Of a stretch of DNA of 64,000 nt, positions 1-11,033 are shown one piece after another. The stretch is from positions 18,483,501-18,547,500 of the forward strand of contig CM072335.1 of NCBI GenBank assembly GCA_036874045.1, written 5' to 3'. The notes under the pieces were generated by a model. That model was given only the letters and a program-made list of their open reading frames with translations. It had not been told where the DNA came from and searched no databases. The translations under genes and the position numbers were made by a program. Each line of letters starts with the position of its first letter. Within the stretch, counting starts at the first letter, position 1. The stretch is from Cymodocea nodosa (lineage: Eukaryota; Streptophyta; Magnoliopsida; Alismatales; Cymodoceaceae).

Positions 1-1195
1 ATGTGGCTTGTGTTTATTGCTGTAATAAATCTGTTTGTCTTTGTGTGTGTTGTTCATATACTATATGTTGTTGTTGTCCTTGTGTTGATTGTGTTGACTA
101 CTATTGTTACTACTCTTGTTGATTTTGTTGATTTTCTTGCTAATTCTATTGTTCTTATTATCGAATTACAGGTGGATTTGTTTCTTGGTATTTATGTAGT
201 TCTTTTGTAGAGAAAGATCGTGATTTCATCTTTTTCTATAGCTAAGGTGTAATATCTATTTGACTTGTCATAAGTCTTAAAATAGCATCATCATAAAATA
301 ATTTACTCTGCAAATTTAGAATATGATAAACAAAAATATCATACCAATTCACCTATATACAGTTAACTAATGCATAAGTTGCATAAAGATAGCATCTACC
401 AATAACTCAATGACCAAACTTCTAAAAAATTAAAGCATACAATATCTTTGCAATAAATCATGCTTGGCCATTTAAATCATTTAACAATCTTAATTGGCTA
501 TTGGTAGTTAGATATTTTGCTAATTCTTTAATGTCCCATCTTAGCTGATAAACCTATTTTCTTTTTGATAATTTAACTCCTTCATTTTTCAATCCAAGTA
601 TTTGATAAACTAATTCTGGAGTTAAATATATGTCTGATTCTTGTATATTTGAAATAGGAATATCATCATCTACTATTAAGTTAGAATAAAAACAACTTAT
701 AATGTCTAATATAGTGAGATGACCTAGCTGTTGTAGAAGTAGTGTTAACAAATCTTGAAACTCAAACATTTCTTTAATGTCTGCCATCCCTTCAAACTTA
801 ATTGGTCTAGAATATAAAATTATAAAAGTTTTATATGTTTGAAACTTTTCATAACAAGATCTATTTCTGAACCATAAAAGTGTGTTATCTTCTAAATTTT
901 ATTCAGGATTAGGAATTTTCTTGCTATTTACTTTTGACTTAGGACTTATTTCTTTAGTAGCTATATTGTTAGATCTTTAAGAACTAGTGGAATTTTTGTC
1001 AATACTAGTATAAATGTTTGAAATATCTACTATTATTGTATCAATAATACTTTGAGCTACATCTATTTGAATTTCTTCAAATATATCAGCAACTATCATT
1101 TATATGTCATTATCAATAGTCTCTATTTGAATATATGTTTTAGCAATATTTATTTCTATAATTTTATTGTAAAACAACTATCTCCTTATTGAAAA
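1..1195 (-). pseudogene. Copia third-ORF fragment (PF20167-like), inverted
   Basis: Read on the minus strand, this stretch parallels 33890-35110 (third ORF of copia B) step by step. It has an acidic Ile/Asp-rich segment, then a domain with FEFQ, FYSNL and ITPELVYQILGL-like motifs, then LNDLNGQA, then a Gln-rich tail whose CAA/CAG codons appear as TTG/TTGTTG runs at 40-130. The best open piece is 787-554. The domain resembles the plant transposon-associated PF20167 family from memory. Several stops break it. No LTR or purine tract is present, so both ends are truncated; the left end is cut by the window and the right end fades near 1195. It belongs to a sister copy of copia B, not to copia B itself. 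Confidence 0.75.
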
Positions 1196-1895
1196 ATATT
1201 TTATATTTTTTTTCATGGGAAATCTTTGAATAGGACCACACGTGAAATAAAAGAAAGTTCATCTAATCTTCAAAAATGATGGGAAATCTTTTCTCCTGGT
1301 TACACATTTGTACAAACAAGTCAATTCAATGGAAAATCTTTTTTTATGATTTCATTTCTTATGTTTTCCTTCTATCTCCGTGTGCACAAACTCTCCTAGG
1401 CCCCGCTTATTTTTCTCCCAACGGGGACTTTTTCTGCTGAATATTTTTGACCTTGAACCACGCGGATCGAGTAGAGTCCGACAAGCAAAAAAATAAAAAC
1501 TAAGCATTCCTGCTACGAAACCTCTCTGTTACGAAAGCGAAAGAAAGACGTCGACAATATGAAATGCTGGTCAACATATCAAAAATGCGAACAATATATT
1601 TAATTTTTCGCTTATCTACGAAGAAAAGAAATTTTAAATTATCCAGAAAAAGACTTATTCTTAAGGGCCAGAACCCGAAAGGTTGATGACTGAGCAGCGA
1701 ATAAGGATCACGTCATAATAATTAATATTTGAACAAGATCATCCCATGGTTTGGAAATCAGTACTCGTTTTTGGAGACGACGACGAGTCACCGAAATTTC
1801 CTCAATATTTCTCTAATTAATATTTTAGAGCGAGATTTCCTCTTCGTTCCATTGATCTTTCCATCGATGTTCTCGGAAGCTTCATCATCCACGTT
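1196..1895. other. Host flanking DNA without recognised gene
   Basis: This stretch has higher GC and none of the retroelement motifs seen elsewhere. An open frame from 1729 runs on through the TC repeat and is not supported as a gene. It is best read as the distal promoter region of the small gene at 2073. Confidence 0.5.
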
Positions 1896-1915
1896 TCGCC
1901 TTTATAATATACTTA
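1896..1915 (+). promoter_or_regulatory. TATA-like element of the host gene
   Basis: TATAATAT lies at 1903-1910, about 165 bp before the start codon at 2073. A start site near 1935-1945 would place the TC tract in the 5' leader, a common arrangement in plant genes. The call rests on motif and spacing only. Confidence 0.4.
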
Positions 1916-1970
1916 CCTCGTCTGCGGTTGAACAACGAACCCTTCTCTTTCCGCTTCTACACCCGAAAGA

Positions 1971-1978
<8 letters not shown>

Positions 1979-2058
<80 letters not shown>
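1979..2058. repeat. (TC)40 microsatellite
   Basis: An essentially pure TC dinucleotide tract of about 80 bp, ending 14 bp before the ATG at 2073. On the minus strand it creates an artefactual Arg-Glu repeat frame. Confidence 0.97.
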
Positions 2059-2061
<3 letters not shown>

Positions 2062-2072
2062 CGCTCTCTGCT

Positions 2073-2372
2073 ATGGAATCCAGCAACTTCCGGTACGATA
2101 GAATGGTGGAGGAACAAGAGGAAATCACCAGAAGGAAGCATCCATGCATCGTTTGCTTTTGCCTACCATGGAGGGAAGATATCTTTCGCGGTGATTCATG
2201 GGTGGGGACGTGGTTTGGAACGTGGATCGGGAAGGCAAGGAAGCAGGTGCGGGAGCTCGTCCGCCACGGCAAATGCAGGGAAAGAGAGTGTAGGCCCGAG
2301 TGGAACTACAGTCCTGCCGACTATGCTTTGAACTTCGAACAGGAGGAAACGGTCGACCGACCGATACGATAG
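2073..2372 (+). CDS. Small plant-specific protein with C-terminal YALNF motif
   Basis: A 99-residue open frame whose ATG lies just after the TC tract. The N-terminal third contains RRKHPCIVCFCLPWRED. The middle is basic (KARKQVREL, KCRERE), and the C-terminus has SPADYALNFEQEE. I recall a family of small plant proteins of unknown function that end in a similar (D)PLSYALNFDEG motif after a basic stretch, and this looks like a divergent member. No signal peptide or catalytic residues are visible. The start at 2073 is preferred because the longer upstream frame passes through the microsatellite and differs in frame. It is the only apparently intact non-transposon gene here. Its function is unknown and family membership needs a profile search. 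Confidence 0.6.
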   Translation: MESSNFRYDRMVEEQEEITRRKHPCIVCFCLPWREDIFRGDSWVGTWFGTWIGKARKQVRELVRHGKCRERECRPEWNYSPADYALNFEQEETVDRPIR

Positions 2373-2839
2373 TGCTCGAACCCTGGCCCTTCTGGCGTCA
2401 AGATTCTTTCATTTGTTTGCACATACTGTGTCTTTTTTTTCTCTTTTCGAACTAACTCGTATTGTAATGTAAAATATTCTTCTTCTTTTTTTAACGTAAA
2501 AATCCTCGATCTATCCGAATGAGAGGGTACAAAAAGAAACAAAGCGTAAATAGGAAAACTACCCAACAAAAAACCAAAAAAACGCAATTAATACAGCTCC
2601 TCGAACAGCCCATTCCATCCATGGATCGTAAAACGTCGCGGTGCATCCAATCTCTCGAATGTAACGAAAGTGCCCTAACGAGCGCAAAGGGAGGAAAAGA
2701 CACCCTTACCCTCGTCTGGGTAACCAGGGGTGAATAAATATATGGCAGAGTTTAACAGCAACATTACGATACGAAATACATAATAAAGACGGCAGTTACA
2801 ATACTAAATTAGACAATCCTAACCATTTTAACTTTACAA
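2373..2839. other. 3' flank of host gene
   Basis: Includes a T-rich stretch and TGTAATGTAAAATATT at about 2462-2477 that could serve in 3' end formation. Short open frames on both strands (2491-2703 minus, 2519-2737 plus) have no recognisable features. The LINE-like sequence begins somewhere between about 2760 and 2840. Confidence 0.45.
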
Positions 2840-2849
2840 AGCTTTCAGT

Positions 2850-3300
2850 GGTTATGGTTTGGATAAATGGGATTTCCTTCCCTCATTGGATAACCTTGGG
2901 GCAATAGCAATAAGATGAAATAGCTCTTATCTTCGTAGATCTATTATTCACAAGGGAAATTTGTCCACATCAGTTACATTCCAAAACCTCTCAGATCAAT
3001 TAGTTTGGTATTTCATTGGGGTTTATGGCCCCACTCAATTAGATAAAAAAAAAAACTATATTTCTGAACTTCATTTTATTCACAATATTGTGAATCAAGC
3101 TTAGGTTATAGGTGGAGATTTTAATCTTACGAGATTCCCTCGTGAAAAATCATGTAATAATATAAATACATCCTTCATGGACATTTTTAACAATTTCATA
3201 AATTCCTGTAACCTCATGGATATATCTCCTAATAATTACAAGTTCAACTGGTCTAAGTTGCAATCTATCCCCTCTCAATCTAGGTTAGATTTCTAGTTTT
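2850..3300 (+). pseudogene. LINE endonuclease domain (APE type), broken
   Basis: The plus-strand frame around 3018-3150 reads GVYGPTQLDKK and, after a stop, VIGGDFNLTRFPREK. GDFN is the conserved endonuclease motif of plant L1 elements. Upstream, a WDKWDFLPS-like stretch is recognisable near 2870 with stops in place of tryptophans. Downstream, FNWSKLQS and SRLDF match the C-terminal end of the domain. Stops and frameshifts make it inactive. Confidence 0.75.
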
Positions 3301-3689
3301 TACCGAATGAGACAAATTCTATCCAAAAACCATTTGCTTTGGTAAAACTAGAATAATTTTTTATCACATTTCAATTGTTCTAGATAGCAAACCCCCAAAA
3401 TGGGGTTCGACTCCTTTTGAACACTATAAATCCTAGGGTTGCAGAGATAACTTTGTTTTCTTTATTTCTGACTGATGGTAGCTGCTTCCTTCTAGTGGAA
3501 ATTCTGTCAATAGACTTGTTTTAAAACTAAAGCATCTAAAAATCAAAATCAAGCATTAGTTATTGGGAAGAACCAATTTCACGAAAAATTATTTGAAATT
3601 GAAAATAATATTTCTTCACTAGATAGGAAGACAGAATCTTCTCCTCTTTCTGATTTAGTGATCGCTAATCTCCATTTTCTTGAAAGAAA

Positions 3690-4271
3690 AACCATTATAA
3701 CTTGCTTCTCTAGTTGGAAATAGATTGAAAGCAAATGTCAAGAATTCAGTGGCTAAAGGAAGGAAACTCAAATACTATTTTTTTCATAAAACTACTAGAA
3801 TTAGAGACAGAAGAAACTTCATATCCTTGTTAAATATTAATGGCATTCCTTCAAGCTCAGCTTCAAAAATTATTGAAGCTTTCCTAAAGCATTTCTCAAA
3901 AATTTTTAACAAGAAAAATGTCCCCTCTATTGACATTAATTGGTTTGCTATATTCCCTACTCACTTAGAATAACCTTTCTCTTATGAAGAAATTAAATCT
4001 ATTGCTTTCTCTCTTGCTGGAGATAAATCTCGGGCTTGATGATTTTCTTCTTTGCTTTTACCAACACTTTTGGGACATCATTAAAGAAATTATCAACCTC
4101 ATTAATTATTTCAGTGACGGTGAAGACCACTCCTTACTAAAACCTATCAACAATACTTTTATAGCTTTTATTCCTAAACATTGTGGTGCAAGCAATGTTT
4201 TCAACATTAGATCGATTAGTTTAATTAATAGTTCCCACCAGATTTTTGCAAAATGCTTAGCAAATTCACTT
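3690..4271 (+). pseudogene. LINE reverse transcriptase N-terminal part, broken
   Basis: Pieces at 3725-3973 and 3984-4277 carry FFHKTTRIRDRRNFISLLN and then a stretch resembling FWDIIKEII, NTFIAFIPK, FNIRSISLINSSHQIFAK. These match the fixed order of plant LINE RTs (linker, then finger and palm entry motifs). The catalytic YADD region is not present because the element is truncated at 4271. Confidence 0.75.
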
Positions 4272-4399
4272 TGTTAGGATCCTAATATTTTGATAATGCA
4301 AAAACATATGTGAGGAAATAATTTGTATTTCATAGATATGACAATTCAGTAGAAGAGTAAAAGGCAAATAAGTCATTACAGATAGTTCAATATGTGCTG

Positions 4400-5110
4400 T
4401 AAGAGATAAACAGGATTTCGAAAGGTTATTAGACTTAACCATTCGAAAGAGATAAATTTTCGGTGAGTTATCAGGCTTAAGTATCCGAAGAGTCAGTGTT
4501 AAGCAGTAGAAAGTTTATTAGACAGTTAGAATGTTAACTATCCAAAAATACAAGGCCTTTGGAGAGTTTGAAAGGTAGCTGACTAGATGATCAGAGAGTT
4601 ATAGACTTAACTATCCGAAAGTTCAAGGAAATCGAAAAGTTAGGAAAGCTAACTATCTGAAACTTAAGTCATTCATTTACCCACGTGCAAAAATGCAAAC
4701 AGAAGCTTATAAGGATTTTTCAGAGAATTAGAAAGCTAACTATTCGAAAAACAAGAAGTTTCGGAAGGTTACAGACTTAACTATCTGAAACTTAAGTTAT
4801 CTTATTATGCACGTGCAAAATTAAGAAAACAGCAATCAAAAGTTTAAAAGTAGAATCGGAGAGTTACTGTAGCTAACTATCTAAAAGTCAAGGACTTTTC
4901 GGTAAGTTAAAGTTACAAGTTTTTGAACTCATGACACCTCACGTGAACAACTTAAATTCTCACGTGACATAGACAACAAGATTTAAGTGGATCTTTGGTG
5001 AGTTATAGATGTTTTTTGGTGAGTTACACATATAACCATCTAAAAATCAAAGAGGATCGGAAGGTTACTTACTGTATAGCAGACAGAACGGTAACTTACT
5101 ATTTTTGGGA
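4400..5110 (+). repeat. Inverted-repeat array in copia A U3
   Basis: Repeated pairs such as CGAAAGGTTA followed by TTAACCATTCGAAAG, and GGAAGGTTAC followed by TTAACTATCTGAAA, form many imperfect short hairpins spaced about 50-100 bp apart. CACGTG occurs at several places (near 4682, 4811, 4940, 4960). The same style of hairpin occurs in the gypsy LTRs of this window. Confidence 0.7.
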
Positions 5111-5176
5111 CTAGCTACATATCTAGTATAGCAAAAAACATCCGTTGGAAGAAAATATGATTGTTATACCTCTTAG

Positions 5177-5184
5177 TATAAATA
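5177..5184 (+). promoter_or_regulatory. TATA box of copia A LTR
   Basis: TATAAATA in the last third of the LTR, in the position expected at the U3/R boundary. Confidence 0.6.
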
Positions 5185-5711
5185 TGAGAAGTAAAGGGAA
5201 GATCAAGACAACAATTATCATATATTGTGAGTTACACAAAAATTCCAGACACACTCTCAAATCTGCAACATTCAAGAATACTCTCAAAGATTCACTGTAG
5301 CATAAAAGCTCCTTATGTTAAAACTCTAAGAAAAAGTTCAAAGCTGTTGGTTCGTGAGTTTCAACCTGAAAACTCATTGTTGGTTTAGAGCTTGTACTTG
5401 AAAGCTCAAAGAAAGGTTGGCTACTGAGCTTCAACCTGAAAGCTCAAGTGTTGGTTCTTACTTCTACCTGAAAGCAATTGTTGTAAGTTTTCATACTTAG
5501 TGAAGCCCAAGTGAATCTTGGGGGTGGACTAGCTAAGTTGGTGAACTACCTAAAAATTGTCTTGTGTTCCTTTCAATTTATTGTTTTACATCCATTTAAA
5601 TTATTTCAACTCACTGATAACTTGAATCAGTCGATTCTATTTTAAAAGAAGTAAAATTTACACACCCTCACCATTCACCTCCCCTCTAGTGAGCCTTTTG
5701 ATTCTAACAAT

Positions 5712-5723
5712 TGGTATCAGAGC
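5712..5723 (+). other. Copia A primer binding site
   Basis: TGGTATCAGAGC matches the primer binding site complementary to initiator methionine tRNA that is typical of plant Ty1-copia elements. It lies 2 bp after the LTR end. Confidence 0.92.
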
Positions 5724-5760
5724 TTAGTTAATCTGTTATAAGATTTAACCATCTGGATTT

Positions 5761-8300
5761 ATGGCTCAATTTGCTGAGAGACAAAACATCCACAGACCTC
5801 CTCTATTCGATGGTTCCAATTATAATTATTGGAAGAATAGAATAGTGTTTTCTTAGGAGTTCCGATGTAAAACTCTAGAAGATTGTTGTTCTTAGAACTA
5901 CACTTCCAACTAGTAATGTTATGGACTAGTCTGAGGAGGATGAGAGAATCATCTAGTTGGATGCTAGAGGGTTGAATGCTATATACTGTGCACTAACTGC
6001 TGAACAATATAACAAAGTTTCTACATGTAAGTCTGTATATGAGGCCTAGAAAATCCTTCAAGTTACTCACGAAGGTACAAGCCAAGTAAAGGACACTAAA
6101 ATTAGCATTTTGTTAAGAAAACTAGAATTGCTTAAAATGGATGATAATGAAAACATAATTAAAATGTTTTCAAGATTTACTAGAATCATTAATAGTCTGA
6201 AAGGCTTGGGAAAGGAATTTTCTTCTTGTGAACAAGTACAGAAGATCCTAAGAAGTTTAACTATCGAGTGGAAACAAAAATCCACTTCTATTCAAGATTC
6301 CAAGGATCTAAATAACTACACGGTTGAAGAATTGTTGGGCAATCTTCTAGCCTACGAAGTTCAAATGAAAGACTGGAAGGAATAGGAAGGAACTATTGAA
6401 AAGAAAGTTGAGAAGAAAAAGGAAATTGCATTTCCTTCAACTGAAGAAGCTTTGAGTTCAGATGCTGATGAGATTACGTTGTTGGCAAGGAACTTTAGAA
6501 AGTTCATGAAGAAAAATAATAAGACCAGCTCCTCCAAAAGAACTATCCCTACATGCTTTAAATGCAAAAGGCAAGGGCACATACAGACTTTCTGTCCATT
6601 TCAGACAGAAGAGAATTAGACAGATAAGAAGAAGAGATGGAAGAACAAAAAGAAAATGGATCTCAAAGCTACTTGAGATGATAGTAGCTCCTCAAATAGT
6701 TCTTTAGATTCTAAAGATGAAGCTCTAGCCAACGTGTGCTTTACAGCACAAGAGGTATGCTCCATTTCCTCTTATTGTTCAGAAAATGAGCATGATGAAT
6801 TAGATGTTAATAGTCTTCTATGTACTGTAGATAATCTATATGTTAAATGTAGAGAATATAAGAAAGAAATTAAAAGGTTGAATAATTGTTTAGAAGATTC
6901 CTTTGTTGAATTAGAAACAACTATAGTTGAAAGTAGAAATTTGAAAACTAACTTGGATAAATATAGTTATGATAACTGTGAGTTAAAAGAAGAAAATAAA
7001 AATTTATTAACTATAATTTCTAATATGAAAAGTACCATATGTAAATTTACACAAGGTCAAAAAGGACTAAATAAAATGATAGGATCTCAACGACCAAATG
7101 GAAGTAAATTTGGCCTTGGGTATGCTACACCACAGGAAGTACCTTATTGTGGTGGCATGATTCAATCATATAGAGATGGCACCACTGTTTTTGCTATCAG
7201 AAGAAGATCGGGTCAAATGTGGTTGTTAAGAGGCAATAAATTTAATGTTTTAAGGACTAACTCTGCTGGACCCAAGAAGATTTGGGTACCAAAAGCTTTA
7301 ATTTCAATATAAATTGCAAGATAACAATGAGCTCCAAGCACGTACAACAAAATGGATTGTGGACAGTGGATGCTCAAAGCACATGACAGGTAAGAAAAGA
7401 TTTCTTGATTTAGTTAAAAACTTAAGTTCAGGTTCTATTAAATTTGGGAATAATGAAAAGTGTAAAATAACTACAATAGGAAATATTACATCTAAAAATC
7501 GTAGAATTGAGAATGTCTTGCATGTTAATGGACTAAAACAAAATTTATTAAGTGTAGGATAATTATGTGATAAAGGTTATTCTGTCTCATTTACTGCTGA
7601 AAATTGTTACATCATTGACCCAACTACTAATGAGATAAAATTTACTGGTGTTAGAAATTGCTCAATTTATACACCAAACTTTCCATGTGAAAATTCTGTA
7701 AGTAATTCTTATTTGGTAGCATCTAGTGAAGATGACTAGTTGTGGCATAAAAAACTTGGTCATGTCAGTATCAAGACTCTTAGAAAATTATCCAAGAATA
7801 ATCTAGTTAGGGGTCTACCCAAACTTGAGTTCAAGAAAGATAGGGTGTGTAGTGGCTGCATGTTAGGCAAGCAGAAAAGAACCTCTCTTCATAGCAAAAA
7901 TGAGATTTCCACCAAATAGCCACTGGAACTTTTACATCTAGATCTTTTTGGCCCAACTCAAGTATCAAGTCTTGAGGGTCAAAAATATACTCTTGTTATT
8001 GTAGATGATTTCTCTAGATTAACTTGGGTAATATTTTTGACACATAAAAATGAGACATGCAATGAATTCAGAAATTTTTGCATAAGAATTCAAAATCAGA
8101 AGGAACTGACTATGAAGAAAATTAGAAGTGATCATGAAGGAGAATTTGAAAACTATGAATTCGAAAATCTTTGCAATTCATTTGGAATCTTACATGAATT
8201 CTCTTGCCCTAGAACTCCAACTAAAAATGGAGTTGTGGAAAGGAATAATAAAACATTGCAAGAAATGGCTAGAACTATGTTGAATGCCACTAAAACCTTT
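5761..8300 (+). pseudogene. Copia A gag-protease-integrase (SIRE-like), broken
   Basis: The ATG at 5761 starts a copia gag (PPLFDGSNYNYWK). The middle of gag (6110-6385) contains RIINSLKGLGKEF and LRSL motifs typical of the SIRE/Maximus lineage. A CCHC zinc knuckle lies at 6554-6595. A coiled-coil-like stretch follows at 6734-7100. The protease active site is WIVDSGCSKHMTG near 7352. The pre-integrase LWHKKLGHVS is near 7741, and the integrase core has LHLDLFGP, RSDHEGEFEN and NGVVERNN, giving the D, D and E residues. Stops and frameshifts occur throughout. The frame ends near 8300 in integrase, where an inverted copia gag begins, so the RT/RNase H half is missing. Confidence 0.88.
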
Positions 8301-8310
8301 TCTAAGTTTT

Positions 8311-9255
8311 CTAAGCCGTCTTCTTTTGATTTGTCCTACTATGCTTTTCATTTTTCCTTATAGGACAATCTAGAGAAAGATGTCTAGGTTTCTTGCAGTT
8401 GTAACATACATACTTTCTAGATGAAGAGTTCTTGTCATTTAGTGCTTTTGACGTTGAGGGTTTATCATTTCTGTTCCTTTGTTGTTTCCTAGCTTTCCAT
8501 GCTTTCTTGAATTTCCTAGTCAGCACAATCAAATCCTCATCAGAATCAATAGATATATCAGAATCTGAATTAATTTTGAAGGCTATTTCTTTCTTCATTT
8601 TTAGTTTGTTGTGACTTAGTGATTCATTTAATTGAACTTCATAAGCTGTTAAATTTCCTATAAGTTCATTTATAGTATAAACATTTAAATCTCATGATTC
8701 CTCAATTGATGTCACTTTTTGAGATCATTTAGAACTTAGGGATTTGAGAATTTTCATCACCAAATCCTTCTGTTCAAAATTCTTTCCTAAGCATTTTAAA
8801 GAGTTTATGATATCAAGGAATTTGGAAAGCATCTCAGAAATACTTTTGTCTTCATGCATCTTAAAGAATTTATACTTATGAATTAACATGTTTATCTTAG
8901 TCTCTTTAACTTGAGAAGTACCTTCATGTGAAACTTCTAATGCATACCACATCTCATTAGTAGATTTATATGCCGACACTTTACTGAACTATTCATAACT
9001 CAATGCACAAAATAAAATATTTAAGCCTTTAGCATTCAGAGTTTCATTTTCTTTTTTAGTAATTGTCCAAGTATTATAAGGAGTAGTTAATGGAGTATAA
9101 GGTTTAGAAATCATGAACCACAACTTATGATCTATACTTTGAAGAAAAATTGTCATCCTATATTTCCAATATTCAAAATGTATTCCATCAAATAAAGGAG
9201 GACGATTAAGATTTTGACCTTCATACAAAGAAAAATTACCATTTCCAGTAGCCAT
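8311..9255 (-). pseudogene. Copia M gag, broken
   Basis: Starts at ATG 9255 (MATGNGNFSLYEGQ) and runs to a stop at 8311. It has NRPPLFDGIHFEYWKYRM at the N-terminus, INSLKCLGKNF and LKSLS in the middle, and a C-terminal knuckle CYNCKKPRHLSLDC (C-x2-C-x4-H-x4-C). A stop near 8987 and another near 8723 interrupt one long frame, so it is close to intact. Protease and everything downstream are missing. Gag would coat the RNA and form the particle. Confidence 0.85.
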
Positions 9256-9439
9256 CTTACCTTAGATTTTTCAACCCTTTTGATTTTAAACAGTTTAAAA
9301 CTTTAAAATAACTTGAGCCTTAAATCAAGAAGATTAAACATATGCTCAGATATTAATTTCTGTTTAAACACAAAGAAGGTAGAATAAGCATGATATTAAA
9401 TAAGTTGGTATCGATTTTATATCAAAGATTATTAACAAA

Positions 9440-9451
9440 GCTCTAATACCA
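9440..9451 (-). other. Copia M primer binding site
   Basis: The minus strand reads TGGTATTAGAGC, one mismatch from the initiator-Met tRNA site. It lies 2 bp from the LTR. Confidence 0.85.
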
Positions 9452-9969
9452 CTTGTAAGATCGTATGGCTACACAAGAGAGGGGTGAATTGTGTTTTTCA
9501 ACATTTTCAATTATAATTGAAACTTCAAAACTCAAAAACAAGTCGAGACACTATTTTTATAAAATCATTTTTATTCAAGGTTTCAATTATAATATACAAT
9601 TCAATTTTGCTCAGAAATTGTAGATGCAATTATATATTGATACCATGTTTCATCTATATAATTTCATAATTGCAAACAGAGAAAACTAATTTATAGAATT
9701 TAAAATATTTCTCCCTCTTTGAGATCTTTCTTCTTCTTCTTCTTCTTTTTCTTCTTCAGCAATTCTTTAGTAACAAATATCTTGTCTTTCTCTACTTCAC
9801 CGAATTTGCTTTCTCCTAATACTTCAGATCTTCAGTGACATAAATCTTACCTTTTCGTCTTCACTGAATTTTCTTCCATTTGAGAGTTTTTCTCCAAAAA
9901 GTATTTTTGATCACTAAAAAGATTTTTCGTTTGGTGTGCAGGGATAACTGATCAACGAGAATTCTATGC

Positions 9970-9977
9970 CTTTTATA
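9970..9977 (-). promoter_or_regulatory. TATA box of copia M LTR
   Basis: TATAAAAG on the minus strand, downstream of the U3 repeat array and about 520 bp from the primer-site end. Confidence 0.6.
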
Positions 9978-10199
9978 CTATATCTTCATTTCATGCATAT
10001 CCTCCACATTTAATCACTATTAGTCTTCCACTTCTTCATGTCTTTTCTTTTTCCTTCATCGAAATACACACGTTCTGACCCACGTTTACATTTCGAATTT
10101 TCTTTAATTATCAATCCTGGATCTCTGAAAAATTTCCTGCAAGATAAACTTTCTCGTCCAAAACTTTTCATCAAGTGTAATAAGAAGTTGTTACTTTAA

Positions 10200-10760
10200 T
10201 GTTAACTAAACGAGTAAAACAAGTAGATATATAACTTAACGTTTCTAACTTAACGAGTTCCTCATGTGCCAACTCACGTGACAAGTACTGTAGCTAACTC
10301 AATGAACTAAGTTTGTGGTGTTATGCTAACTCAATGAACCATCTCCATGGTGTTACGATAACTCAACAAACCATCTCCGTTGTGTTACAGATAACTCAAC
10401 GAACTAGTGATAAACAAATGTTTTTATAATAAGAATTTTACCACGTGCAATAATAACAACTTAATTTTATAATGCTAACCTAACACGTTGCCTTAGTGTT
10501 CAATATAGCAACTCAATGTGTTTAGTTATGTTAACTTAACGAGTTAAACATGTGCACCTCACGTGTTACAATATAACATTCGTAACTTTTAATTTTACCA
10601 CGTGTACAACACTAACTTAACAAGTTTGTCTATTCTTTTACTCACTAACTTAACGAGTTCTCACGTGACCTAATTTAACCTTTAAGCCTCTAACTTAACG
10701 AGTTCTCACGTGACCTCTATACGAGTAAAACTCTAACTTAACGAGTTGTTTAAATGTGCA
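10200..10760 (-). repeat. ACTTAACGAGTT / G-box array in copia M U3
   Basis: Many tandem-like copies of AACTTAACGAGTT and related AACTCAACG, interleaved with CACGTG and CACGTGAC. ACGTG cores are known abscisic-acid-response and bZIP sites, and AACG/CCGTTG resemble MYB cores. A stress-responsive enhancer role is inference. Confidence 0.65.
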
Positions 10761-11033
10761 CTATTCATGATACAGAAAATATAACTTTAAAAGATATCAT
10801 GCTTTTCAATAAAAACACACATTAACTTAACGTTTAGTTAAATGAGAAATTACTGCAACGAAATGACTAGTTATTAACTTAGTATAAGTTCAGATCCAAT
10901 ATAGACAAGTATTTATATTAGTAAACTTTTTCTGTATTAATTGATGTTCTTCATTTCTTTTCACAAGCAATTGTAATCGAGTAAATATGATTACTTTCAT
11001 TCAGCACACATCATCAAAACAAAATACTCAACA

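Larger units (their letters stand above)
2840..4271 (+). mobile_element. L1-type LINE remnant
   Basis: Decayed non-LTR retrotransposon with an endonuclease part (about 2850-3300) followed by a reverse transcriptase part (about 3690-4271). The 5' end, most of the RT palm, any RNase H and the poly(A) tail are absent. The 3' end is cut off exactly where the copia A LTR begins at 4272. It is the oldest-looking element in this part of the window, with frequent stops and frameshifts. Confidence 0.8.
4272..5709 (+). mobile_element. Copia A 5' LTR
   Basis: Begins TGTTAGGATCC and ends CTAACA, 2 bp before a primer binding site, so both LTR borders are defined. The length is 1438 bp. Its U3 is an array of short inverted repeats (see 4400-5110) with a TATA box at 5177. 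No matching 3' LTR is found, because the element stops inside integrase near 8300. Confidence 0.85.
8301..11033 (-). mobile_element. Copia M fragment (gag + 5' LTR), inverted
   Basis: On the minus strand this holds a full LTR, a primer site and gag, then breaks off right after the gag zinc knuckle near 8301. Its LTR is the same family as the one entering at 63570. The right border falls inside the gag of copia B, which starts abruptly at 11034. The left border joins copia A integrase, so the two flanks do not belong to one element and the arrangement needs a rearrangement as well as an insertion. Confidence 0.85.
9454..11033 (-). mobile_element. Copia M LTR
   Basis: Bounded by TG at 9454 and CA at 11033, 1580 bp, next to the primer site. 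A TATA box is at 9970-9977 and a CTT-rich microsatellite at about 9727-9763. Its U3 (10200-10760) carries repeated ACTTAACGAGTT and TCACGTGAC units. The first 40 bp of the LTR reappear at 63570-63610. Confidence 0.88.

Noticed and set aside
1-210. Hydrophobic plus-strand frame at the window start
   Set aside because: It is the complement of the Gln-rich tail of the minus-strand copia third ORF, and CAA/CAC repeats read in reverse give Val/Leu runs.
1902-2272. Minus-strand frames with Arg-Glu repeats
   Set aside because: Direct product of the GA complement of the TC microsatellite.
1729-2331. Open frame of 200 codons through the TC tract
   Set aside because: It depends on the microsatellite being open in every frame (Ser-Leu repeats), overlaps the better supported ORF at 2073 in another frame, and has no recognisable domain.
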